From Epithemia pelagica (lineage: Eukaryota > Bacillariophyta > Bacillariophyceae > Surirellales > Surirellaceae), in the NCBI GenBank assembly GCA_946965045.2, contig OX337233.1, positions 558,001 through 622,000 of the forward strand: a stretch of DNA of 64,000 nt, in the 5' to 3' direction. A model generated the notes under the pieces. That model was given only the letters and a program-made list of their open reading frames with translations, was not told the DNA's origin and made no database searches. Below, one piece after another: positions 9,562-21,129 of this stretch (the stretch's first letter is position 1; each line of letters starts with the position of its first letter). The position numbers and the translations under genes are program-made.

Positions 9562-11453
9562 ATGCAGGAAGAAGCGAGATTGTCAAATCTTGTCTCTGCT
9601 GACGCGGAGAAAGATGGATTGCCGCAATGGAAGTCCGACTCGTGGCCTCCGCTTTTGGGTGGATCGCGCTGTTCTCATGCATCGGTTATTGTGAATGGCG
9701 AGAACAAGGAACAACAGACAATCGTAGTCATTGGAGGAGAAACAGCAAAGGCCGAAACAAATTCGGTGTTGTTGATGGATTTGGACAAGGACAAGAAGGA
9801 ATGGAGGGAAGGTCAAAGCCTGAATCAAAATCGACTTGATCACGCAGCAGTTGTTTGTAATGGCTCTGTGTACGCAATTGGGGGAGGCTGTAATGGTAAA
9901 CGTCTGGATTCAATCGAGCGGATTGATCTTTTGCATTTGTGGAAATCACCATGTGCTACCAACAACAAGACGCATTGGAAGAAATTGACTTGTATATTGT
10001 CCAATACAAGAGACTATTGTCAAGCTGCTGTGGTACACAATCGTTTTATTGTGGTCGTCGGTGGACAAGACGATTGCGACTCCTTCTCGTCGACTGATAT
10101 CATTGATACGGCAGTGCAAACTCAACACAGTGTCATTCCAGGACCTTCCATGACGGTTCCTCGATCTTGCTGTGGAATGGCCGTGGTTGGAAATCGCATC
10201 TTTGTCATTGGTGGGCACAATCAATATGACTATTCCGATCTTAACTCCGTCGAATATTTGGATTTCTTTGATACTTATGAAGAGATCCATGAGGATATGA
10301 GTTCTGTCTTTCCTTCATCGTCGAAATGGAAAGTGCACAAGGATTTGGTCCTTTCTGTCCCTCGGAAGAAACCTGCTGTTGCAAAAGTCGGGACCTGTCT
10401 GATTGTGACTGGAGGTAGAAAAATGAAAACTTTGAAGTCAGTAGAAGTATTGGACACAAAGCGCAACATCGTGTTCAACATACCTGATATTACCGTGAGG
10501 CGGGACGGTCCTAGTCTGGTATCATTCTTTGAAAGGATCGATGTCATTGGAGGGTTTTGTCAGGTACGTATGAGACACTCGCACTGAGTGATACACCGGA
10601 ACACCCCCAGGTGTGGCGTTTCTTGCAGTAAGAATTGGCTTTGATATCGCAAGGGAGTGGAGAAATAACTGTTTCAAATATTGTTGTTCTGTTCTCTTAC
10701 GACGCTTTGGTGCTCTTCTTTTCAAAGAGATCTCAAAACATGTATTCGTGTCGTGCTGAGCTCGACATGGAACTTGAAAAAATGAAGAGTAAGATTCAAC
10801 TTGCAAATAGGGATCGTAGCAATGTGAAGGCGCTGCAAGAGGCCATTGATGCGGAATGCTTGCTACCGGTGATGGAAAATCTTCGAGATGAGGATGACAA
10901 GTTCCGCTCTGTACATGATCTTCAAGAAACTATTGACGAACTGAAAGGGAAGCTGCAGGATATGGACAGTTTAGCGGGGTGTCTTCCAATTGCTCGCAAG
11001 ATTGAAGAGCTACAAAAGCTTGTCGACTTGAATGGCAGGTATGGAGATGAAAAGCGCCTTGCTGGTCTGAAAACAGATGTTGAGGCTGAATCCGGTTCGG
11101 TGACCGGAAAGGAAACACTGCCCGTGTCGGAACGTACAACTCTTGAGCTTGTCGACTTGAATGTAAGTGTTGGAGATGAAACGAACCTTGCTGGTCAGAA
11201 AGCAAAGAATGAAAAGAACCTTGCTGGTCAGAAAGCAAAGGATGAGTTTGAATTCGTGTCGGTGACCGGAAACAAAACACTACCAGTGTCCGGCCGTTCT
11301 ACTGATGAACTCTCGAATGCTTGTTATAATCCCGAAGAACGACTTAGGAAACTGGAAGATATGATGATTGAACAAAGAAACATGATGGCTCAACTTGAAG
11401 ATATGATTGTTCAACTTTCTGATCGGGTTGGTGTGCTTGAGAAGACGAACTAG
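9562..11453 (+). CDS. K1: kelch propeller-coiled-coil protein
   Basis: First member of the array. Exon 1 starts at the ATG in the conserved MQE-ARLSN context (upstream in-frame codons have no ATG) and encodes six kelch repeats, each marked by a hydrophobic-GG motif (VIGG, IGGG, VVGG, VIGG, VTGG, VIGG), a six-bladed beta-propeller. Exon 2 (from 10728) encodes a charged coiled-coil tail. No signal peptide is seen; an intracellular scaffold role is plausible but unproven. One base is missing at the end of the last kelch compared with K4. This breaks the frame up to the usual donor at 10611 but creates CAG|GTACGT at 10564, and splicing 10564-10727 restores frame, giving about 575 residues. The tail has two copies of a 43-residue module plus a short internal duplication. 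The tail is B type, with a C-family relic downstream. Confidence 0.75.
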
Positions 11454-11779
11454 GTCCCTTTGCCATATTCAGACGGCGAACCAGGTCCATTGCCATGTTG
11501 GATCTATGACGCCTTTCAACGACAAATCGCTTCTCCCTAGTTAAAACGCCGAATGTCCAGTACTTACCTCGTTCCAAATTATCACATTTTGATTGCTGTT
11601 TCGTGTTTACCTGGATTCCATATCGAGGGAATGGAGGTGGAACAATAGACAAAGGGCGAACACCTCGTCTCGAATCCGATCCTATTTCTGTGTGTTGGTT
11701 GTTCTCTGTGATATTCCAGAGAGCAGGAGAGAGACATTGTCGCTTGCAGTGCGTCATTGGTTGGTGGATTGACCACATC

Positions 11780-12452
11780 CATCAGCCATCGTTTACCATA
11801 GTTTCCACCACGGACGGCGGCTCGGCTCCTCCTTGTCGTCGTTGGCCTTGTTCTTGTCGTTGGTGAGATAAGAAGGTGATGGTTCCGTGTGATTCCTCGG
11901 CTTTTGGTTTGGAACGGGTCGTCGTTGTTGCTGTTGCCTTGGGTTTTTGGACACGGATTGTTGTTGTTGCAGCCTTGACTCATTCGTCGTCTTGGTATTT
12001 TTATGATTGGACTAGGTCCTGCTGTCGTCCTTGTCATTGTCTTCTTTAGTTTTAGGGGGGTGCTGCTGGTCGTGGGAGGAGACCGACTCATTCGAAGAGG
12101 ACCTGAGCGCTGGTGACAACGGGTTATTGTTCCTACTGTCTTGGATCATGGTTTTCACGCGATCCGTGCCATGCTTCCACACAAGTCTTGGATCCACCCG
12201 GAGGGTTGTGTGCCTTGTTCTTGTTTTGCGGTTTCTTTTTTTCGATGGCGTTACTTGACTATCGTTCGGCCTTGGCGACGAGCCATGGATCGCATTCTTC
12301 GAGGGCTTGTGGTTGTTGTTGTTGTTGTTGTTCCTCCACTGGTGGGAATGGCCATGGACGTTGTATTTGGGTTGTTGTACTATACTGCTAGGAGTAATAG
12401 TCCTGCTATGTGGTCGTCATTGGCAAAAGGATCTCCACCTGGTATCACTAGT

Positions 12453-12486
<34 letters not shown>

Positions 12487-12560
12487 ACGAGGGAGAATGC
12501 GGCGGTACCGAGGTTTTGGGGTCTTGTCGTCGTCGTTGTTCCTATTCTGGATACAAAGTT
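11780..12560 (-). pseudogene. C1: Q/N/T-rich C-family relic
   Basis: Convergent with K1. On the minus strand it retains scattered pieces of the C family: the C-terminal end (VRGGN-GK), a KTMIQDS segment, a PPVGG-like piece and the VIPGGDPF segment near 12440. There are many frameshifts and no long open frame. Its 5' part is replaced by the foldback and spacer sequence shared with 1-822. Confidence 0.55.
12453..12486. repeat. CGT trinucleotide microsatellite
   Basis: GTC/CGT units repeat about eleven times with one interruption. The homologous tract at 39-66 is shorter, so the length is variable between copies. It encodes a Thr or Asp run in the C family. Confidence 0.85.
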
Positions 12561-12582
12561 GTTCTTGTTTGCTTGGGCATCG

Positions 12583-12709
12583 ATACGATCCAAACTGTCT
12601 GGTTTTCAAGCATGCGTGCGAGAAATTGTGTCTTGACGTCATGTACATGTTTGCGGGTCTCCGCAATTTCTCGCAGACATGCTTGAAACCCAGACAGTTT
12701 GGATCGTAT
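12583..12709. repeat. Foldback (hairpin) sequence, copy 2
   Basis: Second copy of the hairpin at 162-290 with the same arms and a 2-bp shorter length. It sits in the same position of the duplicated segment, so it was present before that duplication. Confidence 0.7.
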
Positions 12710-13380
12710 GGAAAGATGCGCACACACAAACAGAACGAAAAAACATGGCTGGGTGAGCTGGGGATCCGTTGGTCAAGGGGTATTTCGGTCCCGTTCCCTA
12801 CCGTGATCTAGAAAGACTTTGGGTTTTCAACGTTTGGCTTTGGCTGCTGCTGATACGTTGTTTGGGGAAAGACGGCACTTTTGTCTCGTCAGGCAAAGAA
12901 CTGACGATCGTGCCCAATACGACAGAGAGAAGGAGGAATAGCAACACAAAGGTTGAGCTCATGAATACTGTCGCCGTTGTCGTTGATGCGATTCCAAGGA
13001 TTGCGAGAGGGGGATGCTACGAGGCACTCTCTCGTTTTCTCGCTGTGATCCAATCGAACCATTTCTCCTTTCGGAGCTCCGGATGATCCATGAAGCCAAC
13101 AACGACGACTTTGGATCTTCTCTCTCATCTCTCGTTCTTTGGCTTTTCAAATAAGATCTACCTTTGAAGCGATCTAGACGCGACTCAAGGCTTCAAAGCC
13201 AGCAGATGGACAGACGGAAGATCCAAACCATCCATCACGACCATGACCTAAAGTCGTGGTTCGTTCCATATATATATGATCACAATGAGAGAGATCCTGT
13301 GTGCAGAAGAGACAAGCATGTCACTGGGAACGGTGTCCTCGCCACCCTCGCATGAACGACGACTCGTAGCAGGGTTATTC
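12710..13380. other. Non-coding spacer, second copy
   Basis: Alignable to 291-822 and 20560-21120. It contains the unoccupied copia target CATCACGACCATGACC at 13233-13248. No gene is supported. Confidence 0.55.
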
Positions 13381-14352
13381 GAAAGGAATCCTCCATTTTT
13401 GGTCATGACAACAACAACGAATATTACAAGGCATTGGTGATTCACAACGAGACACAACAGCGAAAATCAGCAGCCAGAGCAACACCAAGACCAGCAAGAA
13501 ATATTGCAACGAAAAAAGCTGACTTGTTACGCTGCAGTCGGTTGCAATGGGTCCGTTACACCGCTCGTTCCAGATATGCGATGGTGCTTTTGGAGTCCTG
13601 ACATCAAGTTTGGCCCTAATCTTTTGTCTTGTGAATGGTACGGTCGTCGCCACATGCAAGCCTACGAATCGCATCGAGCCTTGCTGGAACTGGTCAACCA
13701 AGGGTCCTTGACACAACACCAAAGCTTGGAACAACAACATGACTTGTTTCGTCAAGAACGATTTGGAATTCCTGTCCTTGTATACGACAAGATTCAACTC
13801 GAAATTCTTGAGGAATGTGGTGACCAATGAAGCCACTGGTATATACTAAACCAGACGAATACTGAGTTGACTGTGTTGGTGCAAGGCAATCCCTTTTGTA
13901 CAAGCTCGGTGGAACCAGCTCCAATTGTTAGTACCATGAATAATCTCGAAATGGATACTGTGACACTCTTGGTACCGACCAATGAGGCCTTTCAAGCCTT
14001 GAATGTCAATAGCTTGGACGACTTGTTGAACGAACAACAAGACGGCGACTTTTTGTTGACGCGGGTCTTGGAAACCCACGTGTATCGGGATTTGGCCTTG
14101 TATCGCGAAAGCATTACCAGTTTCGTGGCTGGCAATCAAGGCACCCCCATTCAATTGACGAGTGAGTCGGGGACTGATTGGATCTTGTCCGTGACGCAGT
14201 TTCCGCAATCTGTCCAAGACACGGCCGAAGTGGCGGTGGAAACGGTCCGGACCGAACCGGGCTTGCCCATCACCCGTGCCAATTTTATTGACACCCAAGT
14301 CATGGCCTTTCGGGGCGTCATTCATTGGATTGATGCCGTCTTGCTGCCATGA
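13381..14352 (+). pseudogene. Relic B: membrane module + FAS1 gene
   Basis: The best preserved of these relics. Around 13504-13830 it reads CEWYGRRHMQAYESHRALLE and LFRQERFGIP, the module also seen in the C family. After a stop near 13828, an open stretch from 13867 to 14352 encodes a nearly complete fasciclin domain: TLLVPTNEAFQALNV at the start, ETHVYRD in the middle, and NFIDTQVMAFRGVIHWIDAV then LLP at the end. FAS1 domains mediate adhesion outside the cell. The break between the parts and the damaged first part argue for a pseudogene, though the FAS1 half could be a short gene. The stop at 14350-14352 follows LLP as expected. Confidence 0.65.
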
Positions 14353-15015
14353 GACTACACACAGGATTCTGTGGAAGAATGATGTGGGAAGCCGTTCTTG
14401 CGGCCAAGCCACTAGTATGGGACTGACTCATTGAAATTCCTGGGCTCTGGTCCTCGAATCACGTGTCATGGTGGACTATCGTATATGGACTAATGCCAAA
14501 CAACGAACAAGGGTCACAGAGAGTTTGCCATGAAACAAATGGAGATTGTTGACGGACTCAGTCTTGTTATACCATGTCGTTCATCTGGTACCACCGTTTC
14601 CGATTGCACGAAACTTCGGAGTGTTCTATGTTTCCGATGAATTCCACGACAGACTTGAATTAAGAATTCTGGCTGTGACCGCACGTAACGAGATACGGAT
14701 GTGCAGGATCATAATATGTGTGATGTGTGACCAACACCGAAGCGATCAACAGACACGCTGCGTGGATCGTTGATACATGCAAAAGCATTGTGGGAGAATG
14801 ACTATGTGGGACCCAAAACGTGTGTCCAAGCAGCGCATAACAATAACCATGTGGAATCCAAAAAAATGAAGGTGGATCTATGAACAAGGTGCCAACGAAG
14901 CTCCACGGTTCGTGGAGTGACTAAACGCTGGGATGAGAGCTTCGCATCCAAAACTGATATGCTTAGCATCAAAAGATGATCATTTTCTTCACACACTTTA
15001 TTATATCCAAAGACC
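14353..15015. other. K2 upstream region
   Basis: No gene is seen up to K2. It contains a perfect palindrome-like stem CTCCACGGTTCGTGGAG at 14901-14917 and two degenerate copies of the array's upstream motif at 14941-14979. Confidence 0.5.
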
Positions 15016-16614
15016 ATGCAAGAACAAGCGAGATTGTCCAATCTTCTCTTTCCTGACACAAACAAAGATGAAATACCACAATGGAAATCCGACTCATGGC
15101 CGCCGCTTATGGGCGGATATTCTTGGTTTCCTGCATCGGTTGTTGTGAATGGCAACAAAAAAGAAGAACAGACAGTGGTTGTCATTGGAGGACATACCGG
15201 AAAGGATGGTACAAATTCGGTGTTGTTGATGGATTTGGACAAGGACATGAAGCAGTGGAGAAAAGGCCCAAGCCTGAATCAAAACCGTTGTGGACATGGA
15301 GCAGTGGTCTGTAATGGCTTTGTGTACACAATGGGAGGATACTGTAATTATCAGCGTTTGGATTCCATAGAGCGGATTGATCTTTTGGATTTGTTGAAGT
15401 CACCGTGTACTGTCAACGAGAATATGTATTGGACGCCATTGAAATGTACATTGTCCACTCCAAGAGCAGCATGCCAAGCTGCTGTGGTACACAATCGTTT
15501 CATTGTGGTCGTTGGTGGATACTACTTGTTGGCCGTCGCATCTTTGTCGTTGGTGGCTACAATGAAAGTTCCTATCTAAACTCAGTTGAATACTTGGAAT
15601 TCATGGAATTATCTCCTGAGACCAATCAGGATTTGAGTTGTATCTTTCCTTCATCGTTGAAATGGAAAGTCCACAAGGATCTGGTCCTTTCTTTTCCTCA
15701 CTTTTCACATGGTGTTGCGAAAGTCGGGACTTGTCTGATTGTGACTGGAAGTTGTCTCCGTAAACGGTCGAAAGAAGTAGAGATATTGGACACGAAGCGC
15801 AACGTGGTATTCAATCTACCTGATGTGACCGTGTGGCGGCACAATCCTATTGTCGTTTCATTCCGGGAAGGAATTGCCGTCATTGGAGGCCAAAAGGAGG
15901 GTACATGTGAGACACTCGCATTGATCGACATTGAGGAACACACCAAGGTACGGTGTTTGTCGCCCTATGACTATGACTTGATATCGCAGGGGACTGGAGG
16001 TTTGGTTAGAAAGATTATTGTACTCTTCTCACGTTTTGGTGTCTCTCTTTTGACAGAATCTCCAGACCATGTATTCTTGCCGTGCTGAGCTAGACATGGA
16101 ACTTGCAAAACTCAAAGATAAGATTCAACTTGCAAATAGGGATCGCAGCAAATTAAAGCCACTACAAGAGGCCATTGAGGCAGAAACCTTGCTGCCTCTG
16201 ATGGAATGGCTTCGTGATCACAATGACAAATTCCGCTCTGTACAGGAGCTTCAAGAAACGATTGAGGAACTGAAAGGGAAGTTGCAGGGTATTGCCGGTT
16301 TTGTGGGGTGTCTTCCAATCGCACGCAAGATTGAAGAGTTAGAACAACTTCTCGCGTTGAATGGTAGTTATGGTAATGAAAAGATCCTTGTTGGTCAGAA
16401 AGCAGAGGATGAGGCTGAATTCGGATCGTTGACCGGAAACGAGACACTACCAGTGTCCATCTGTACCACAAATGAACTCTCTAATGTTTACGGTGGCTCC
16501 GAAGAGCGACTTGTGAAAGTGGAAGATATGATGATTGAACAAAGAAATATGATGGTTCAACTTTCTGATCGAGTTCGTTTGCTTGAGAAGAAAAGAACTA
16601 GGTCCATTTCGTGA
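15016..16614 (+). pseudogene. K2: kelch-coiled-coil, deleted and frameshifted
   Basis: It starts at ATG 15016 (MQEQARLSNL) and the first three kelch repeats read normally. Near 15520 about 110 bases are missing: GGATAC of kelch 3 runs directly into the start of kelch 4 (GRRIFVVGG), and the frame changes, giving a stop at 15577. From about 15525 the remaining propeller reads on in another frame. The intron is 15948-16056 (109 nt) and exon 2 (16057-16614) is intact with an A-type tail ending LLEKKRTRSIS. The gene cannot make a full propeller. Confidence 0.85.
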
Positions 16615-17558
16615 AGAACTACCAAGGTGTCTCGGTCCATTTCGTGATGCTGTTACGATCACAAATTATTTACCCTTCTATATAGTCAAGTCAAAAGTCA
16701 AATCTATAGGTTGTTCGTATCTACGTGTTTGAAGCGCGTAAAGAGGACCCACGAACGTCAATCATGCTTGCTCGGGTGGTGGGTCTAAAGCAGCATGGAC
16801 CATGTGCCCTGGTGGCAATGTCGAGACATGAGTTTGTGAGAGATGATTCTCGAGAGGAACCAAGGTCGACCGTTTCGGGTCTTTTACTATGACTCGTGTG
16901 TCATGTGTCCAAAGAGAAGCTTTTGGGGCTCCATCATATCAACGTTTTCTACACTCTCGTGGTTTTCCTCGAACGGTTGTGTATCTCAATGGTCCCAAAC
17001 AAAAAATGTGCCGGGGTCTCGCACCACGATTCGAAAAGTATACAGCGTGACTGTTTTCTGTTTACCTCCTCCGGCGTTTTGCACGGCTCAATGTGCTTCC
17101 ACGCGCTGTGTTCGTGCCAGACGGCGCCATGCACGCCGGGCATAGCGTATGATCACTCGCAGCTCAACGTGACAGGTTACAGGCCATCACGTGACGAATT
17201 GCGACCGACACCGAACCGAGGATCAAAAGCGTCGGACAATGAACATGTGGGATCCCAAACGTTGGTGGATACATGAAACACACTAAGTCTCAACGAAGCT
17301 CAACGGTTCGTGGAGTTACTGCGTAGGCGATTGTGAATGAGTGCTTCACGTCAAAAGTTGACGAGATGCCTAGGTAGCATCAAAAAATGAGCTTATCCAA
17401 ATCGCGTTCTTCGAATGTGGGATCCAAAAAATGTAGGTGGATATTTGACACGGTTAGCGGAGACACTACGCCGGAATGAGAGCTTCGCATCAAAAGCTGA
17501 TATGCCTAGCAGATTCCTTTTTGTCAAACTTTCTTTTGTTTCCGATTATCAAAGGACG
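16615..17558. other. K2-K3 intergenic and K3 upstream region
   Basis: From about 16990 it resembles the sequence upstream of the M genes (27450-27610 and 62060-62220), but no M coding sequence remains; 16650-16980 shows no similarity I recognise. Copies of the upstream motif occur at 17345-17361 and 17484-17500, with a weaker one at 17377-17390. Confidence 0.5.
17345..17500 (+). promoter_or_regulatory. Upstream motif cluster of K3
   Basis: TTCACGTCAAAAGTTGA and TTCGCATCAAAAGCTGA, spaced by about 120 bp, within 220 bp of the K3 ATG. The order and spacing are repeated upstream of K5, K7 and K10. Confidence 0.45.
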
Positions 17559-19271
17559 ATGCAAGAACAAGCGAGATTGTCCAATCTTGCCTTTCCTGAC
17601 ACCAACAAAGATGAAATGCCACAATGGAAGTCCGACTCATGGCCGCCGCTTATGGGTGGGTGGCGTCAGTATCATGCATCGGTTGTTGTGAATGAAGAGA
17701 AAAAGGGACAACAGACAGTCGTTGTCATTGGAGGAGATACAGCAAAGGGCCGCACCAACTCGGTGTTGTTGATGGATTTGGAAAAGGACACGAAGCAATG
17801 GAGGGAAGGTCCAAGTCTGAATCAAAATCGTGAATGTCATGCAGCAGTGGTTTGTAATGGCTCTGTGTACGCAATGGGGGGAGGAAGCGATGGCCAACGT
17901 TTGGATTCAATCGAGCGGATTGATATCACAGATTTGATGAAATCAACATATTCTTCCAAACACAAGACACATTGGACGGTATTGAATTGTACATTGTCCA
18001 CTCCAAGAGGCGGGTGTCAAGCTGCTGCGGTAAACAACCGTTTTATTGTGATCGTCGGAGGATACAATGGAAGCTTCTTGTCGTCGACAGATATTCTTGA
18101 TACGGCAGTGCAAACTCAACACATTGTCATTGAAGGCCCTTCCATGACGATTCCTCGATCTTCCTGTGGAATGGCCGTTGTTGGTAATCGCATCTTTGTC
18201 ATTGGTGGGTTCAATGAATATTCATATTCCGTTCTTAACTCCGTCGAATATTTGGATTTCTTCGATACTTATGAAGAGACCCATGAGGATATAAGTTCTG
18301 TCTTTCTTTCATCGTCAAAATGGAAAGTGCACAAGGATCTGGTCCTTTCTTTCCCTCGGAAGAAACATGCTGTTGCAAAAGTCGGGACCTCTCTGATCGT
18401 GACAGGAGGTGATACCGCTATTAAAGCTTTGAAGTCGGTAGAAGTATTGGATACAAAGCGCAACGTCGTGTTCGACATACCTGATATGACCGTGAGGCGG
18501 AAAGGTTGTAGTCTGGTATCATTGTCTGACAAGATAGGTGTCATTGGAGGGTTTGGTCAGGATACGTGTGAGACGCTCGCACTGAGTGACAACCAGGTAC
18601 GGCGTTTGTTGCAGTAAGAATTGGTTGTGATATCGCAAGGGACTGGAGAAATAACTGTTTCAAATATTGTTGTTCTGTTCTCTTACGACTGTTTGGTGCT
18701 CTTCTTTTCAAAGACATCTCAGAACACGTATTCGTGTCGTGCTCAGCTCGACATGGAACTTGAAAAACTGAAGAGTAAGATTCAACTTGCAAATAGGGAT
18801 CGTAGCAATGTCAAGGCGCTGCAAGAAGCCATTGAGGCAGAATCCTTGCTACCTGTGATGGAAAATCTTCGAGATCAGGATGATAAGTTCCGCTCGGTAA
18901 TGGAGCTTCAAGAAACTATTGACGAATTGAAAGGGAAGCTGCAGGATATGCACAGCTTGGCAGAGTGTCTTCCAATTGCTCGCAAGATTGAAGAGCTACA
19001 AGAGCTTGTCGACTTGAATGGCAGTTATGTTTATGAAAAGCACCTTGCTGGTCGGAAAGCAGATGTTGAGGTTGAATCCGGTTCGGTGACCGGAAACGAA
19101 ACATTACCAGTGTCCATCCGTGTGACAGATGAACTCTCGAATACTTGTGATGACCCCGAAGATCGATTTCAGAGACTGGAAGATATGATGACTGAACAAA
19201 GAAATGTGATAGTTCAACTTTCTGATCGGGTTCGTTTGCTTGAGAAGAAACGAGGAAGGTCCATTTCGTAA
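17559..19271 (+). CDS. K3: kelch propeller-coiled-coil protein
   Basis: Intact, 531 residues from exon 1 17559-18596 and exon 2 18714-19271. I chose the MQEQARLSN ATG; an in-frame ATG at 17415 would add 48 residues, but these translate the duplicated upstream motifs and are not conserved in K1, K4 or K8. Six kelch GG motifs lie between residues about 45 and 335. The intron (117 nt, GTACGG...CAAAG) has an in-frame TAA, so retention would truncate the protein before the coiled coil. The tail has one copy of the 43-residue module and ends LLEKKRGRSIS (A type). The following minus-strand gene is of the M family. Confidence 0.88.
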
Positions 19272-19499
19272 GGGGGTGGTTTGGTCCGTTTTGTGATGTT
19301 TGATGTATCTGTATAACGATCACAAATTCTAGAGTAAAGTAAATGTCAAATTCCAACAAAGTTCATCCACAGCTTCTTTTGTCGACAGGTACCGCCACAA
19401 CACGTCGCCAAGGTGCAGTCCGTTGTTCTTTCGACCATTGACTATCCATCGCGCATCACGAACATATTCGACCACCAATCTCACTTTTGTAACAACTAG

Positions 19500-20427
19500 C
19501 ACCTTTACGAACATGTACCAATCTTGCGTTTCCGGGGCCAAATCAGAAGATCCTTTCCATCGCACACAAACTGCAACATTTCCCAATCTTTTGTTGGTGA
19601 TTCAGTGGCCAGTTTCTAGAGACTGTTTTCTTGCCGGAACGACGCCCATTCCGTCCTATGTGGTTGCTGATGTTGATTACAATTTCAGAGTGTACTGTTC
19701 ACCTCGAGGACAAACCAAACGTGTCCGTAGGAATACTCGTACCGATTTTCCATGCATGGATTCGTCCAAGGGATGCATACTGATGAATGTAAAACAAAAA
19801 AGGAAATTCACGGCAAAAGGAACGATCGTAGTCTTCGGAATCCTCCTTCCAAATTCGTCGCGCATCTACCTTGTTGTGAATGAAACAGAACCTTCATTCT
19901 CACAGCGTGCTGGAATGACCACCACTGCACACAAACAGATACCTGACGATATGAGGATGGTTGTCGAAGCAGTAACCGTTGAAAGACGGCTGTATTCTTG
20001 TCGAGTACGGTCAAAGTGGTCACACAAATGTTCATACCATCCCGACAAACACAAAATCCCAGCCGCTCCACCACCATTGGAAGAAGACAACGACGAACAC
20101 GAAAGAACCACCATGCCATGTTGACACCGCCACACTGTCATGCCTGGTAGTTTCCAAACCAGGTAACGTTTGGTATCCAAGACGTGGACACACTCGGACA
20201 TGACACTGGGACGACCCTGACATCCTCCCGAAACAATCAGACAGGATCCCACTCGAACAATGGCACGACCGCAACGACGGTGCGTCGGATGACGAGGAAT
20301 CTACAATATTCGTTGTAGTAGTATCTTCTTCCTGCGAATCTTTCCAAAACTCGTTGAATCCCCAATACTCGACAGAATCCAACATGCTGTCCAACATGCT
20401 GTCCTGCTTCACATCAAAAGCTGACAT
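19500..20427 (-). pseudogene. M0: C-terminal relic of M-family kelch gene
   Basis: On the minus strand it reads DSVEYWGF, then GSCLIVSGGCQG, VHVLDTKRYLVWKLPGMTV and an SSSSLSSSNGGG-ILCLSGW tail. These continue the kelch pattern of M1 and M2 where those are truncated (M2 has VGSCLLVSEGCQ). The N-terminal half is absent and frames shift, so it is a remnant. It is convergent with K3. The long plus-strand frame at 19423-20124 is only its antisense shadow. Confidence 0.6.
20408..20424 (+). promoter_or_regulatory. Orphan copy of the K upstream motif
   Basis: A perfect TTCACATCAAAAGCTGA with no kelch gene following; instead sequence similar to 345-822 begins about 140 bp later. It marks where a K gene was probably lost. 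Confidence 0.4.
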
Positions 20428-20559
20428 GTGTTATAAATTATCCACGTCGCATTCTCCATCACGCTTTATTTTCTTCGCAATGATCCTTTGATAATTGAGA
20501 ACAAAATAAAGCGTGTTGAAGAAAGCGAGAATATACAGATTGAAAAGCATGACAGAGGA

Positions 20560-21120
20560 GTCGGTCAAGGGATATTTTGGCCCCATTCTCTACCGTGATC
20601 AAGAAAGGTTTTGGGTTTTCAACGTTTGGCGTGTCTCCTGCTGATAAATTGCTTTGGGAAAGACGGCACTTGTTGTCTCGTCAGGCAAAGAACTGACGAT
20701 CGTGCCCAATAGCAACACAAAGGTTGAGCTCATGAATACTGTCATCGTTGTCGTTGATGCGATTCCAAGGATTGCGAGAGGGGGATGCAACGAGACACTC
20801 TCGTTTTCTCGCTATGATCCAATCGAACCATCTGTCGTTTCGGGGCGGGATGATCGAGATGAAGCCAACGACGCTTTTGGATCTTTTTTTGCCAAAAAGA
20901 TCTTTCCTTGGAGCGATCTATACGCGACTCGAGGACAATATTGCCATCAGACGGACAGACGGAAGATCCAAACCATCATCCATCACGACCATGACCAAAA
21001 GTCACTGAGAAAGATCCATTTCTCTTTTTTTTGTTTTTGTGCCAGGGAGATAACAAAGATAACCATGTCACTCGGAACGCACGTCGTCGTCTTCACCGCC
21101 ATCGCATGAACGACGACTCG
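20560..21120. other. Spacer copy holding the empty copia target site
   Basis: Aligns to 345-822 and then, without interruption, to 7450-7560. The bases CGAC at 20986-20989 are where the copia element sits in the other copy. No gene is supported. Confidence 0.7.
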
Positions 21121-21129
21121 TATGGTTGG

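Noticed and set aside
9562-11453. K1 as a plain pseudogene
   Set aside because: The frameshift coincides with a new consensus donor in the right phase, so an intact spliced product is possible. Kept as CDS with lowered confidence.
12141-12686. Plus-strand frame of 181 codons with Val runs
   Set aside because: It is a shadow of the C1 relic plus the CGT microsatellite; poly-Val comes from the repeat.
17415-17558. N-terminal extensions MWDPKNVGGYLTR... of K3, K5 and K7
   Set aside because: The extension translates the duplicated upstream region and regulatory motif, and is not present in K1, K4, K8 or K9. The ATG at MQE-ARLSN is shared by nearly all.
19423-20124. Plus-strand frame of 233 codons
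   Set aside because: It is the antisense of the M0 kelch relic, and its sequence is not conserved as protein in the matching regions at 26000 and 60200.
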